From Lenzites betulinus (taxonomy: Eukaryota; Basidiomycota; Agaricomycetes; Polyporales; Polyporaceae), in contig JABYQU010000014.1 of assembly GCA_022264855.1 (NCBI GenBank), forward strand, positions 124,001 through 188,000: a stretch of 64,000 bases of DNA. Direction: 5' to 3'. Made by a program: the position numbers and the translations under genes. The stretch's first letter is position 1, and each line of letters begins with the position of its first letter. Of the stretch, positions 20,821 to 31,005 are shown piece after piece. Below the pieces are notes generated by a model. The model saw only the letters and a list, made by a program, of their open reading frames with translations. It had not been told where the DNA came from and did no database searches.

Positions 20821-22290
20821 ATGGCCAACCTTTTCCTCAACGACCGTTATACCGCGCTTCCTATGCGAAGACAGACTCGCGCGCGAAGCCAGGATGCCCG
20901 TCCTTCACAACGGCTTGCAGAAGGCGACTCCCGCGAGGAGCTACTCAACAGGCTTCTGAGCTCCATTGCCGACGAGGATAGGGCTATTGCATCTCTGCTT
21001 CTCACCTTTGGCGTGTTCGAAGAACTGGACTTGGCGACAAACCCAGTCTGGGTATCTCACAGCGACCCGGTCCCTTTGCTGCCTTGTCAACGTGCCCCGG
21101 ACAACTCTGTGGACTCACCTTGGAGTAGCGATCTCGGCGTCATCGATAAGAACCAGTACCTGCTTACGCCCATCCGAATGCGACTCTTCCCTAAGGCTAG
21201 CCCTGGTGTCTTGAAAAGTTTGCTGGGTACTCCTTCGCTACGGGCTTTTACTCCAGACCAGTCTATACTGCCCGAGGACTCGTCTCTTCTTGGCTCTCCT
21301 CTCCACCGTCTGTCTCCCTCCTTCGATCTCGGGCTCTGCCCGCCGTCCTCCACGTCCACGAAAGAATCATGTGGACCGCTTTCCGCGCGTCCTTATGATT
21401 CGTCTGTAAGTCTATCCCACGACCGGCCCAAGTTCTTCCTTCCCTCGCCGCCGCCCACCGCCGAGCTTCCGTCCCTTGAGATCTTCGAACCGCAGAACGT
21501 CTGCGCAGAATCTTCGCCGCCTGGCCGCCTGGTTCACCAGAACGCTAAGCGACCTCTCCCATCCCTGGACACGCGCAGATCCGCCCAAAGCCGCCTCTCC
21601 CTCGGCCCAGAACTAATCCCGTCCGGGCTCCGCGCTGCGCCCTGCAGCCCATTGCTCACTCGGCCCGTTGTGCACGATCGGACACCCCCGCTGTCACCGG
21701 TGCCTGCGGCGCGTGCAGCGCGGCGTCCCACCGATCTGCGAATGCATGCGCACCGCGACCTCGCGTTTGGGGTCGTCCGGGACTTCCAGCATGTGCTGGA
21801 CGAGCTGCAAGGTTTAGGGTATGGCAGTTCGATCTGTGCCGACGCGCCGGATAGCCCCGACTCGCTACAAGCTCCGGGACGTTCTGTAGAAACGACCACG
21901 CCGGCTCTAGGCTCTGTGTTCTTTGGAGACCCCGTCACAGGTACGCGACTGGACGAGTGCCCGTCTGCGCTCGTGAACCGTCCGTGTCCCCCGAGAGCCG
22001 ATAGGGAAGATTGTCCTCCCAAGCGGTACGCGTCCGAGAGCTTCCCTACTGGCGGCACGCTTCTAGGACGCACAGGCGACAGCTCTATGGCATATCCCCA
22101 GGCTCCTGCTTCTTCTGCGCTGCGGACCTCATTGCGCGGCCTAGATGACGAGTTCATCACGCTGCTCATAGGGCAGGCGAAGGACGAGGAGGCGCAAGCC
22201 GACCAGCTCAGGGCTATCGCGGACCGACTCGGCAACGTCGCGAGGCGCAAGAGATACCTAGCGCAAGCGATCATGGGAAGAGAGCTATAG
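20821..22290 (+). CDS. Intronless 489-aa protein of unknown function (intact member of a local duplicate family)
   Basis: Single exon from ATG 20821 to TAG 22288-22290. I recognise no domain. The N-terminus (about 35-70) has a short helical segment, SREELLNRLLSSIADEDRAI, followed by hydrophobic SLLLTFGVFEELDL. The middle (about 75-400) is Pro/Ser-rich and looks disordered. The C-terminus (about 435-489) is a well-formed helix pair: LDDEFITLLIGQAKDEEAQA and LRAIADRLGNVARRKRYL. Decayed copies of its 3' half lie at 23455-23790 and 25010-25925, so the gene has been duplicated locally together with the ARID-like gene. This copy has no stop or frameshift. It could be a rapidly evolving, lineage-restricted gene. 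Nuclear location is possible from the basic C-terminus, but that is speculation. Confidence 0.6.
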   Translation: MANLFLNDRYTALPMRRQTRARSQDARPSQRLAEGDSREELLNRLLSSIADEDRAIASLLLTFGVFEELDLATNPVWVSHSDPVPLLPCQRAPDNSVDSPWSSDLGVIDKNQYLLTPIRMRLFPKASPGVLKSLLGTPSLRAFTPDQSILPEDSSLLGSPLHRLSPSFDLGLCPPSSTSTKESCGPLSARPYDSSVSLSHDRPKFFLPSPPPTAELPSLEIFEPQNVCAESSPPGRLVHQNAKRPLPSLDTRRSAQSRLSLGPELIPSGLRAAPCSPLLTRPVVHDRTPPLSPVPAARAARRPTDLRMHAHRDLAFGVVRDFQHVLDELQGLGYGSSICADAPDSPDSLQAPGRSVETTTPALGSVFFGDPVTGTRLDECPSALVNRPCPPRADREDCPPKRYASESFPTGGTLLGRTGDSSMAYPQAPASSALRTSLRGLDDEFITLLIGQAKDEEAQADQLRAIADRLGNVARRKRYLAQAIMGREL

Positions 22291-22530
22291 TCGGACGTTG
22301 AGTCCAGGCCCCTCGTCAATACGGTCAGAGCCTCACACTCTGTTTATATCCCTATCCAGACATGATCTGATGCTAAGTGCTCGTTGCAGCTGCGAAATTT
22401 CCCCTCGATGAGCGACATTGACACCACACAGACACCGCTGGCCTCCTGTTCTACACAGAGTATTTGTAGTCCAACGAGAATACTGAGTATCCAACGAGAC
22501 CATTGGCCTGATATAATTGTATAGTTGAGC
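21770..22530. repeat. Source copy (A) of a local segmental duplication
   Basis: This interval covers the 3' half of the 489-aa gene and about 240 bases beyond it. It aligns by eye with 25010-25925 (copy C) and in part with 23455-23790 (copy B). Shared landmarks with C include GCTGGACGAGCTGC, GATGACGAGTTCATCA, GGGAAGAGAGCT followed by GTAGTCGGA or ATAGTCGGA, and the downstream CACACAGACACCGCTG and CCTGA(T/C)ATAATTGTAT. Confidence 0.7.
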
Positions 22531-22700
22531 AAGGTTCTGGACAAGCTCGCTCATGAGACGGAAGAGCTTTTTATTCCAATCGCTGCGTGTAGGGGTTTAC
22601 AACGCCTGGATGAGCTGGAAATGGGGAGTCTGGATGAGCATCGTACCGGTGAGCGCTAGCCGTGCTGAGCCAAGGAAAAGACGTACTCTTTCTCTCACTC

Positions 22701-23231
22701 TCACTCGCTTACTCGCTCATCGAGCGATTCCTCCGGAGCCTTATCCGGCGCCCGTGGCAACGCTCTCTGCCACTCCTGATACCTCTTGACCATCATCCTG
22801 TAGTATCCGCAGTCGAAGATGAAGAGAAAGTCCCTGTAGACGCGCTGGATGTGGTATGCGAGCGCTGGACCATCCGCAACAAGGTCCACGAAACCAAGTT
22901 GAGCACTGATAACTGGCCACAGGTCAAATGCTATAACCTACACCAAATCAGCAACGCTCTTTGACATGACGGAACACTGAACGAGACGACATACTCGAGT
23001 TATGCCACCGGCGAGGATGACCCCGCAGTGGAGTTTCCACAGATCGATCGTGCGGTTGTCGAGAACGAGCAGCGATGTGTCCAAGCTGGGGAACTCCTCT
23101 AGCCACGCCGGGTACGCGATCTGGAACACCTCCTGGCTCATCGGACGGAAGACGAATCTAGAGACCGGCGTCTGCTGCTGCTGATTCTGCTGAGGCCTGA
23201 GCATCTGTGGGGCGTGCCGGAGGGTGCTCAT
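22701..23231 (-). CDS. ARID-like DNA-binding-domain protein (copy A)
   Basis: CDS complement(join(22701..22937, 22995..23231)), 157 aa. ARID domains are helical DNA-binding modules found in chromatin-remodelling subunits. After a Gln/Pro-rich N-terminus the ARID pattern is visible: an aromatic helix (FQIAYPAWLEE), NRTIDLWKLHCGVILAGGIT, the spliced core VIAFDLWPVISAQLG, and the last helix LAYHIQRVYRDFLFIFD. The intron (57 nt, GTATGTCG donor, GTGTAG acceptor) splits the GG...V...W region and is conserved in copy B. The reading frame stays open upstream of 23231 but contains no ATG, so 23231 is chosen. The protein is short and essentially a lone ARID domain, so it may act through a partner or be a derived paralogue of a SWI1-like subunit. 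It is convergent with the 489-aa gene. Confidence 0.6.
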
Positions 23232-23350
23232 TTGGAGTTTGGCAGGTACTGGGCTATAGCGTTCAGGGATGAGACGAGAGCCGGAGGGGAGCTGCCGTGG
23301 GTTGTTGAACTGGTGGGAAGGTGGAGAACGTTGAGGTTTTGCATCCAAGC

Positions 23351-23358
23351 CATATATA
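23351..23358 (-). promoter_or_regulatory. Candidate TATA box of ARID-like copy A
   Basis: TATATATG read on the minus strand, about 120 bases upstream of the chosen ATG at 23231. Position is reasonable for a fungal TATA promoter. Confidence 0.35.
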
Positions 23359-23454
23359 TGCCCACTCGTTCTGAGCCACTGAGTGGCACATCGAGTGGCA
23401 CTCGCACTGTTAAGTTACGGAGGCGCAGAGAATCAGGTGACCTCGTTTCAGGCT

Positions 23455-23790
23455 TTCGTGATGCGGGGGTCGTCCAGGGTCGTCCGGGACTTCAGGACAA
23501 GCTGAATAAACGACGACGGCAGCTGCGTACTCTGTTCTGCGGAGACCGCTCGGAAGCCCCGTCATAGCTGTCATTGGTACCCAGAAGTAAGCGAGTGGAC
23601 GAATGCTCGCTTGCGCTCGTGGGTCGACCGCGGCGTCCTCTAGGAATCGATGAGGAAGACTGCCCTCCCAAGGGGCTCGCGTCTGAGAGATTCTCTGCGG
23701 GCGGTACGCTTCCACAGGCTTCCACTAGCCGAATGGCCTGTGGCATATGTACAGGCTTATGCTTGCATTCGCCGTTCTTCACCACCCTTG
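23455..23790 (+). pseudogene. Decayed fragment (copy B) of the 489-aa gene
   Basis: The DNA matches the region of the intact gene around 21900-22100. The translated piece VDECSLALVGRP...EEDCPPKGLASERFSAGGTL corresponds to LDECPSALVNRP...REDCPPKRYASESFPTGGTL of the intact protein. The flanking part is truncated and the frame ends in unrelated sequence, so no complete gene can be made from it. It sits between the two ARID-like copies, as expected for tandem duplication. Confidence 0.7.
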
Positions 23791-24200
23791 CGACAATCTC
23801 GAACGCTGCTTCCTGCTGCAATCGATGGCGGACACGTGGGATGTCATATCATACCTTGAAACATGCTCACAACGATCTGGTTAACGGAACTTATGGTATC
23901 ATCACAGCTCTTGATAGAGTTGCCGGACGAGGTGCGATGTTGGAGCTATGACCCCAGATTCAAACGTTCACGAGCAGTACTACTAGTGTGTGATCTGTAC
24001 CGTACAGTGACATTACATTGGTTACTAGTGATTAGGCAAAACGCACGGCTCGTTTTTGAATCAACACTCTGGCACGCACTCACTCACCCGCTCGCCGGCT
24101 CGGGGTCTAGCATCTCCCCAGTGCGGGGTGCAACACCGCCCGCGACGCTGGGTGCTGGCGAACGGGCTCAAGCCCTCCTTTGGGCGGCGAGCAGGTCCAC

Positions 24201-24290
24201 CTCTTGTTTTATGCCCTCCTCTTGTTTCATGCCCAGCTCCTGTTTCATGCCTTACTCCTGATTCGTGGCCTGCTCCTGCGCTCTTCTGCC
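24201..24290. repeat. Tandem 18-bp repeat overlapping the end of ARID-like copy B
   Basis: Five consecutive 18-base units start at 24201, 24219, 24237, 24255 and 24273, each beginning CTC(T/C)TG; the first three or four are clear. Read on the minus strand in the ARID-like frame they encode a 6-residue repeat of the form (GMKQEx). The stop of copy B (TTA on the plus strand, 24252-24254) occupies the variable sixth codon of one unit. Confidence 0.8.
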
Positions 24291-24720
24291 CCGTGCTTCA
24301 TGCTTCTGAGCTTCCTTCATGTATAACTGATGGTCAAACTCAAAGAGGAACTCCTGGTAGACGATCTGAACGCGATACGCAAGCTTTGGTCTCGCCCAAA
24401 TGTGCGTCCTCTCCGTGGCAGGAATGTCCGCGAGACCAAGTGCCAAAGCGATAAACGGCCATCGCGCAGTCTTGATAACCTACACCATATCGGCAACACT
24501 CTTCACGACGGAGCGATGTGTGAGACGACATACTTGGTCAAGGCCACCCGGGGTGTTGATGACCTCGCAGTGGAGTGCCCACAAATTGATTTTGCTGCCA
24601 TTGAAATAGAGCAGCGATGTGTCCCTAGGCCCGTTGCTCGCATACCACTTCTTGTGCTCGATATAGGACACGTCGTGGGACAGCGGGTAAAAACTAAACG
24701 GCTCCTGCTGACGCGGCTCG
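24252..24720 (-). pseudogene. ARID-like protein, copy B (probably a pseudogene)
   Basis: The ARID-like reading frame is complement(join(24252..24479, 24534..about 24720)). It shows KINLWALHCEVINTPGGLDQ, a conserved intron (GTATGTCG donor, GTGTAG acceptor, 54 nt), then VIKTARWPFIALALGLADI and LAYRVQIVYQEFLFEFD. Against copy A the domain is recognisable but diverged. Upstream, the segment matching the N-terminus of copy A (PGSHLIP...LQMNTP) lies in a different frame from the ARID part, so a frameshift separates them. No in-frame ATG was found in the open part of exon 1. The C-terminus runs into an 18-bp tandem repeat that supplies the stop. It may still be transcribed. Confidence 0.55.
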
Positions 24721-25009
24721 CTCCTGAGTAGCGGCGGGAAGGGCTGCTGGGGGTGTTCATCTGGAGTTCGGGCTGGTGGGCGATACCGGTTGGGATTAAA
24801 TGAGAGCCGGGGGTAGTTATGGCGGGCTGCTGAACTGGTGGGTAGATATATAGCGTTGCTCTTGCATTTAAACCATTTGAGTCGAGTTTTGAGAGGCTTT
24901 CACAACATACGTTATGCAGGCCGCCGGAACAGGTGGCCTGGCTTCTTTTTGTGATGCATCTCACCGTTCTGCGGACACATCATCGCACCATGAGCTCGCG
25001 TTTAGGTTG

Positions 25010-25925
25010 TCCGGGCCTTTCGGAATATTGCTGTGCTGGACGAGCTGCGAGGCTAAGGGTTAGCTCAGGGTATGCCAGGGACGCTATCAGAGCCCACCCA
25101 CCGGAGAGCCCCGACCCATGATTTTTTTTTGTTTTTGTTTTGTGCCAGGTCTATCGCCGAGCACTCACCGGTATCGTACCCCGACCCACATTTGTCCGTT
25201 GTACACGTTGCGTAGATGAACAACCACAGCGGCTCTGGGTTCTGTGTTCCATGGAGACTCCCTCACTCCGAGGTTAGGATACACGACCGATGAACGAGTA
25301 GCCACCGGCACTCGTGGAGTGACGTCGCGTCCGAGAGTCCCTGTACATGGTGAGTACGCTTCCATATAGGACGCACAATGGCAGGCGACAGTCTTCTGGC
25401 GTATGTGAGCCAGCATGCCCCTGCTGCGCCACCGGCTTAATTTCGCGATGCGGCCTGGATGACGAGTTCATCAGCTTGCTCATACTAGGGTAGACGATAT
25501 CGATGGGCGAGGAGGCGCAGGCCGACCAGCTCGGGGCGAGATACTTATCGAAATCATCCATCAAGGGAAGAGAGCTGTAGTCGGAAATTTGTCCAGGCCC
25601 GGGCCCTCGAGTCATCACGGTCAGAGAGGGTCGGAGTCTCTCACTCAGGCTGTTTAAGTATATCCCCATCCACATACAACTTGGCGCCCAGGCGGAGTCC
25701 TTAAGCTTGCTGGAGCTACGACATCTCCTCGATAGGCTCTCTCGACCGCACACAGACACCGCTGAGCCTTCCACATGAGCTAGATCCGCCACCGCCGACC
25801 ACTTGATTTGTCACACGCAGGGTATCTGTAGTCCACCAAAAATAATGAGATATTTCGAACAAGACCCAGGGCCTGACATAATTGTATGATTACAGTAGTG
25901 CGGGTATAGCGAACATGTGGCAGAA
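25010..25925 (+). pseudogene. Decayed fragment (copy C) of the 489-aa gene and its 3' flank
   Basis: The sequence aligns with 21770-22530. GCTGGACGAGCTGCGAGGC matches the intact gene near 21797, GGCCTGGATGACGAGTTCATCA matches near 22138 in two adjoining pieces, and GAGGAGGCGCAGGCCGACC matches near 22190. The shared stop context and the 3' flank to the TAATTGTAT landmark follow. Indels and stops break the frame repeatedly. A T-rich tract at 25121-25141 interrupts the early part. Confidence 0.7.
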
Positions 25926-26031
25926 CATAGTACGGCGGGACTGCTCCACTTAAGACGGCATAAGGTACCTTCGGCCCCCCCAAGAATTCTAAGTGCCAGG
26001 CGGTGGCGGGCGCAGCGGGCTGCTAGTACTG

Positions 26032-29000
26032 CTACATGCCGGGCCGACCTGGGGTGATGCTCAGCCGTCCGTCGATGCGCCGCATCTCCCGCTCCAGCTT
26101 TTCCATTGCAGACGGGCCGGACGCGCTCGCGGGACCCCGCGTGCCGTGCTTGTCGAACATGTACGCCAGCAGGTTCTTCTTCTCGTCGGGCAGGCCGTCG
26201 AGCAGCGTGAACAGGTGCGTCTCGTCCCGCAGCACCATCTGGGCGGCGATGGTCGCCGCCGTCGCGGCCTCCCGCACGGCGATCGCGTTCGTGCCCGAGC
26301 TCTCCGTCAGAGCCTGTGTGCGCGGGAGGGAGCGGGCGGTCAGCCTGCGGTGCTGGCGCGCGGAGAGAGGACGAGGACGGGACAGGCGGGAACTTACCGA
26401 GATGAGCGTCGAGCGCAGGCGAGGCAGCTCTTCCTCGAGCACCTCCGCGGGCAGGCGCAGGAAGAACTTGCCCAGCGCGATGAGCCCGAACGCATAGGTG
26501 CCGTCCCCTATCTCCGTGGCGGCCGCTGGCGGCGGGGGCGCGTCCCGGAACGCGCGCAGGCAGCCGTGCAGGGTCGTGAGCCCATACACGGGCTCTATGC
26601 GGCTCGTGAGCGTGTCCCGGAACAAGTTCGTCGCCTGCATCACCTGGGGGAAGACGTAAGCCCGCCGCGCCGCGACGGCGAACCCGAACGCAAACGGACA
26701 GCACATACAGTCATCTGCGCGCAATATCTGATTTGCAGAAGCAGGCCGAAAATATCCGCTTCGCGCCCTTCGAGCAACGGCGCCTGGTTCTCCAGCATTT
26801 CCCACAGGACGATCAGGCCATACTCGAGTTCTTCGGCATTCTGTTTGAATGCATGAGAACGCGCGCTATCAGCATTGAGTTCGGGGTCCGCACGCGCACC
26901 GCGCTCACCTTGCGAGGATCCAAGAACTTGACGAGCGCGGCGAAGAGGCGATCGAACGCCTTGTCGTGCGTCCAGTAGTCGGACCTGCTCGACGCTAGCG
27001 CGCGCGCGGCGCCGTCCATCGGCGACGGCGTGAGGGGCGCGGCAAAGCCCGGGCTCACGGGCGAGAGGGGCTCGTCCGCAGGGTTCCGCGCGCACAACCG
27101 CGCGAGCTTCTTGAGCACGGGAACGTCCGCCGAACCTTCTTCCAACGCCACGATGTAGCTCTGCAGGGCGTCCTCCCCATCCGGGGTGCCGCCGCCCTCG
27201 AGCGCAGAAGGCGCGGCCATCTTCAGCACTGGCAACATTGACCACCATCAGCACACACGATCAGAAGCGGCCAGGAGAGCCAGGACACAGGGCACAGGCC
27301 CCGCGCCCTGGGGACTGGGACTGGGAACACATACATGCCATCCGTTTCGCCCACCACTGCCCGGCCCTGTCGCGGCCGTCGACCATGTCGAACAGGGACG
27401 ACGCGGACCTGCCGTTCGGCGCAGGGCTGTCCTGGAAGAGCGCGGCCTGCTGCATGATCGCCGCGCTGCGCTTGCTCACGGGCGTGCGCGGGAGCGCAGG
27501 AGGCGCGCTCCCACCGCTCGTCCTGCCGCGCGCCGGCGCCGCCGCACCGCTCTCGGTATTCCGCAGCAGGAGCGACGCGGGGATCGGCGACGTGAACGCG
27601 TGCGCGCCGTCCTCCTCGGGCTCGACGAGCTCGAGCAGCCGCTCCGCCGCGCTCTCCGCCTGCTCCGCGCGCGCGCGCATCGCGTCCTCCACGAGCGGCT
27701 GCGCGGCGCCCGCGGGCGGCGACGCGCTCGTGCCCGTCGAGAGCGCATTCGAGAGCGCGGGCTTCGAGCTCGTCGAGCGCGGCGAGAACGAGCGTGCGGG
27801 CGAGTGCGTGCGTGCGGGCGTGCGCGGCGCGGGTAGCGGCGGGTACACCTCGTACGGCGTCGAGAACGAGATCAGGTTCACGCTCTCGTCGAGGTCCATG
27901 TCCATGTCCGAGTCGCTGTCCTCGGGGATCGGGATGTACGTCGCCAAAAGGAGCGACTCTTCGTCGGAGGAGCCCGCGAGCTGGCGTAGGCCGGCCAAAG
28001 ATAGCGACTCGCGCTGCACAGGCACCGCCGCGGGCTGCCCGGCCTTCTGCGGGCGCGGCGTGGGCGACACGAAGGTGGTGGCCGTGAGGGGCGGCGACGC
28101 GGGCAGCGCAGTCTCCACCGCCTTCCGGAACGTCGAGTTCGACGTGGGCGGCGAGGGCGTCAGGGTCGGCGGGCGGCGGCGCACTGTCTGGTCCGTTGTG
28201 GGCGACGGGGGCGACGGGGGCTGCCGCGGCGTGGTGCGCGCGGGCACCGCGCCGGAGCTCACCGAGCGCGAGAGCGTGCCGGACGAGACTATGCGTGACC
28301 GCGGCGGAGATGCGCGCGAGACCGGGGACTGGGCCCGGACGCCGCCCGTCGAGCTGCTCGTGGAGAGTGCGGGGGATGTGGGGCGTTTCGTCGGCGGTGA
28401 CGTCGCGCGGATGGTGTGCGAGGTCGACGTCGCCTGGTGGCGCAGCGTCGGCGGCGCGGTCGCAATCGCTTTCGCCTTGGCGCGGCTCGCCGCGATCGCG
28501 GCCGCGACGCTGCTCTTTTTGACGCGCGGCGGGGACGCGGCGACGGTCGGGACAGACGCGAGCAGATCGGTCGAGGGGCATGCCTTCTCGAGCTGCTTGC
28601 GCGACGTCGTGTCGAGCGCCTGCATGATCGCGGCGCCGCGCTCTGTCCAGAGGGCCTGGAAGATCCAGAAGAGCTGGCGCGCATTATCGCGCACGCCGGC
28701 GTTGGGGTCCCCGAGCGCCTTCCGGACGATCTTCTCGAGCTGCTCGATTACCCCCGTCGCCTCCATCGAGTGCGCCGTGCGTGCGCCGTGCACCTCCAGG
28801 AACGTCTTCACGTGATTGACGGCGTATTGACGCGTTTGGATCGCCTTGTCCTGGAGCACGGTCCAGATGAGGGGGATGACCATCTTCGGCGACGGCGCCA
28901 TGGTCTGAATGAGCGTCGTCACCGTCGCCTGCGAGGTCTGCGCGGTGAGCTTCTTCGTCAGGTTCGCCATCCGGAGCAGGTGCGTGAACAGCAGCTCGCA

Positions 29001-31005
29001 GAAAGGGTCCAGAGCGGGGCCTAGGGCGATAGAGAGCTCGGCGTACAGCGCGCATGTGTTGCCCGCGACCGTCGTGCGGAGACTCGCCAGCTAATGAAAG
29101 CGCACGGGTGCGCACCCGCATGCGTCAGTGGAAGCGGTCACCAGGGGACGTGGGACGCGCCGCACCGTTTTCAGCGACGCCTCCATGTATCCATTCTTCA
29201 AGCCTTGCAGGAACGTGTCCGCGTACCGATCGAGCACGTCCCCCTTCAGCATGCCGCGCACCCGCTGTATAGCCTGCTCGCGCGCCGACCAGTTATGCTC
29301 CGTCTCCTTGCCCTGCTTGGAGAAGTGAGCAATGCGCCTAGCGGCGGCGCAGCCCCCCTCCACGCGCCGAATCACGCACCTCAAACGGCCTGAGCATCGA
29401 AGCGAACTCGTTCTCCAGGTCGCGGCTTGACGCGATCTAAACCAGCACGGCGGAGAGAGCCTCCAGTCACCCCGCTGCACACACGATACCACAAAGCTAG
29501 AACGCTCACGTAGACAGGCTTGACATCAGTGCCCCCGCCGGTCGCCGGCGGGAGCTCGCTAGCGGGCGTCGCGGTCGCCGCACGGCTCACCGGCCGCGGC
29601 AGCTCGCGCACATTCCCCATGCTTACCGTACGAGACACAGGCACGCTGCCAGCGCCGCCCGACGGCGCAGCGCCCGGTCTTCTGTTCATTAGTGCGATGC
29701 TGGGCGGGACGTACTCCTTCCCCGGCGCGTCGCCGTTCTCCGACCCCGCCTCGGGCGTGCTTGCGCCCGTGCTGCCTGCGAGCACCTTGTTGAGCACGCC
29801 GTCCACGATCGTCTTGCGCACATTCTTCTTCGTCAGCTCCTTCTTGAGGTCCGCGCGCGCAGCGTCCGTCACGCCCGGGCCAGTAAACAGCTCCACCACC
29901 GACTGCCGCGCGCACTCGCGCACCGCGCCGTCCGTGTCCTCGAGGGCGTCCACGAGGTGCGGCAGGTACGGCCGCAGCGGGAACATATGGTGGCTCCGCC
30001 TAATATGCACCAGCACCAAAATCGACTGCTCACGCACACACGCGCCTCAGCAACCCGCCACTCGCATCCCACACAAGCAAGACACCGCACGCACCTGCTC
30101 CCTCGCCCGCCACACCTTGCTCGTCAGCCCGCCCTCCCTCAGGAACCGCTCAAACAGCTGCAGCGGCGTCTCCGGGCCCTTCCCGTCGCGCGAGCTGCGC
30201 AGCGCCGAGCCCCCGCCCCCGCCGCACCGAAACGCGAAGCTCCCGAAAACAACGAGCGTCTCGCGCGCCTTGTCGCGCGCGCGCTCGCGGGCGTCGCCGA
30301 GGCGGTCGAGCACGCCGCCGCCCGCGGGCATGAGCTGCGTGAGCAGCTGCCGCAGCGCGTGCGCGTCGATCGGGGACGCGCCCGCGGCCGACGACGTCGT
30401 GCTCGCCGCGGGCGATGTCGAACTCGACGGCAGCGGGATCTGCGCGGGGTGCCGCGTGGCGAGCAGGGGCACGAGCGGCGGCAGCGCGGAGAGCGTCGCG
30501 GTCGTGAGGTGCTGGTTGGGCGTGCGCAGGCACGCCTTGAGGGCCTGCACGAGGGCGTCGGCGTCGGGGATCTGTGGGAGGCCGGGGCGGTCAGGTCGGG
30601 CTGGGGGAGGGGTGGTTGCCACCCTGGTGCACGCTCGATCGTGCATCGTGCATCGGCGCGGGGAGGGGGGGGCGTGGAGACGTGACACGCACCTCTGCGC
30701 CGGCCTCGAACTCGGCCTGCAGCTTCGTGATCGCATCGACCCTCGCGTCGATATCTGCACGCCGTCCGAGGCGTTCGCCAGACACGAATTTTCGACGCGC
30801 CGGGGCGGGGGAGACGCGCGCAAAACGCCACAAACGCGCAGGAGGGGGGGGGGGAACGGAAAGCAAAGAACGGTTCTCACATCAGCACCGCGCGTCCGTG
30901 ACCACCCGCAGGCAGCCTGCAGCAGGCAAGGGTAAAGGAGGGGAGGCACGCACCGTTCGACTTGCATTGGTTCACGAGCCGCCGCACGGGCGAGTCGTCG
31001 TCCAT
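26032..31005 (-). CDS. STU1: CLASP/Stu1-family microtubule plus-end protein
   Basis: CDS complement(join(26032..26313, 26398..26643, 26709..26840, 26909..27228, 27335..29090, 29166..29312, 29380..29436, 29510..30025, 30095..30571, 30693..30754, 30954..31005)), 1348 aa. CLASPs bind tubulin through TOG domains and stabilise microtubules at kinetochores, the spindle midzone and cortex. An N-terminal TOG-like array spans about 20-260 (PDADALVQALKACLRTPNQH, RPYLPHLVDALEDTDGAVRE). The conserved CLASP_N TOG follows at about 375-610 (DLENEFASMLRPFE, then NWSAREQAIQRVRGMLKGDV, VTTLIQTMAPSPKMVIPLIW, ALGDPNAGVRDNARQLFWIF). Residues about 640-1000 are Ser/Pro/Thr-rich and basic, the usual microtubule-binding linker. 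The C-terminal helical part is about 1040-1348. Phases close at every join, and the start MDDDSPVRRLVNQ sits on a 52-nt first exon. Intron 1 (199 nt) is longer than the rest. Confidence 0.85.

Noticed and set aside
27238..28815. 525-codon plus-strand open frame
   Set aside because: Exact antisense of the large CLASP exon, whose own translation is a clear TOG-domain protein.
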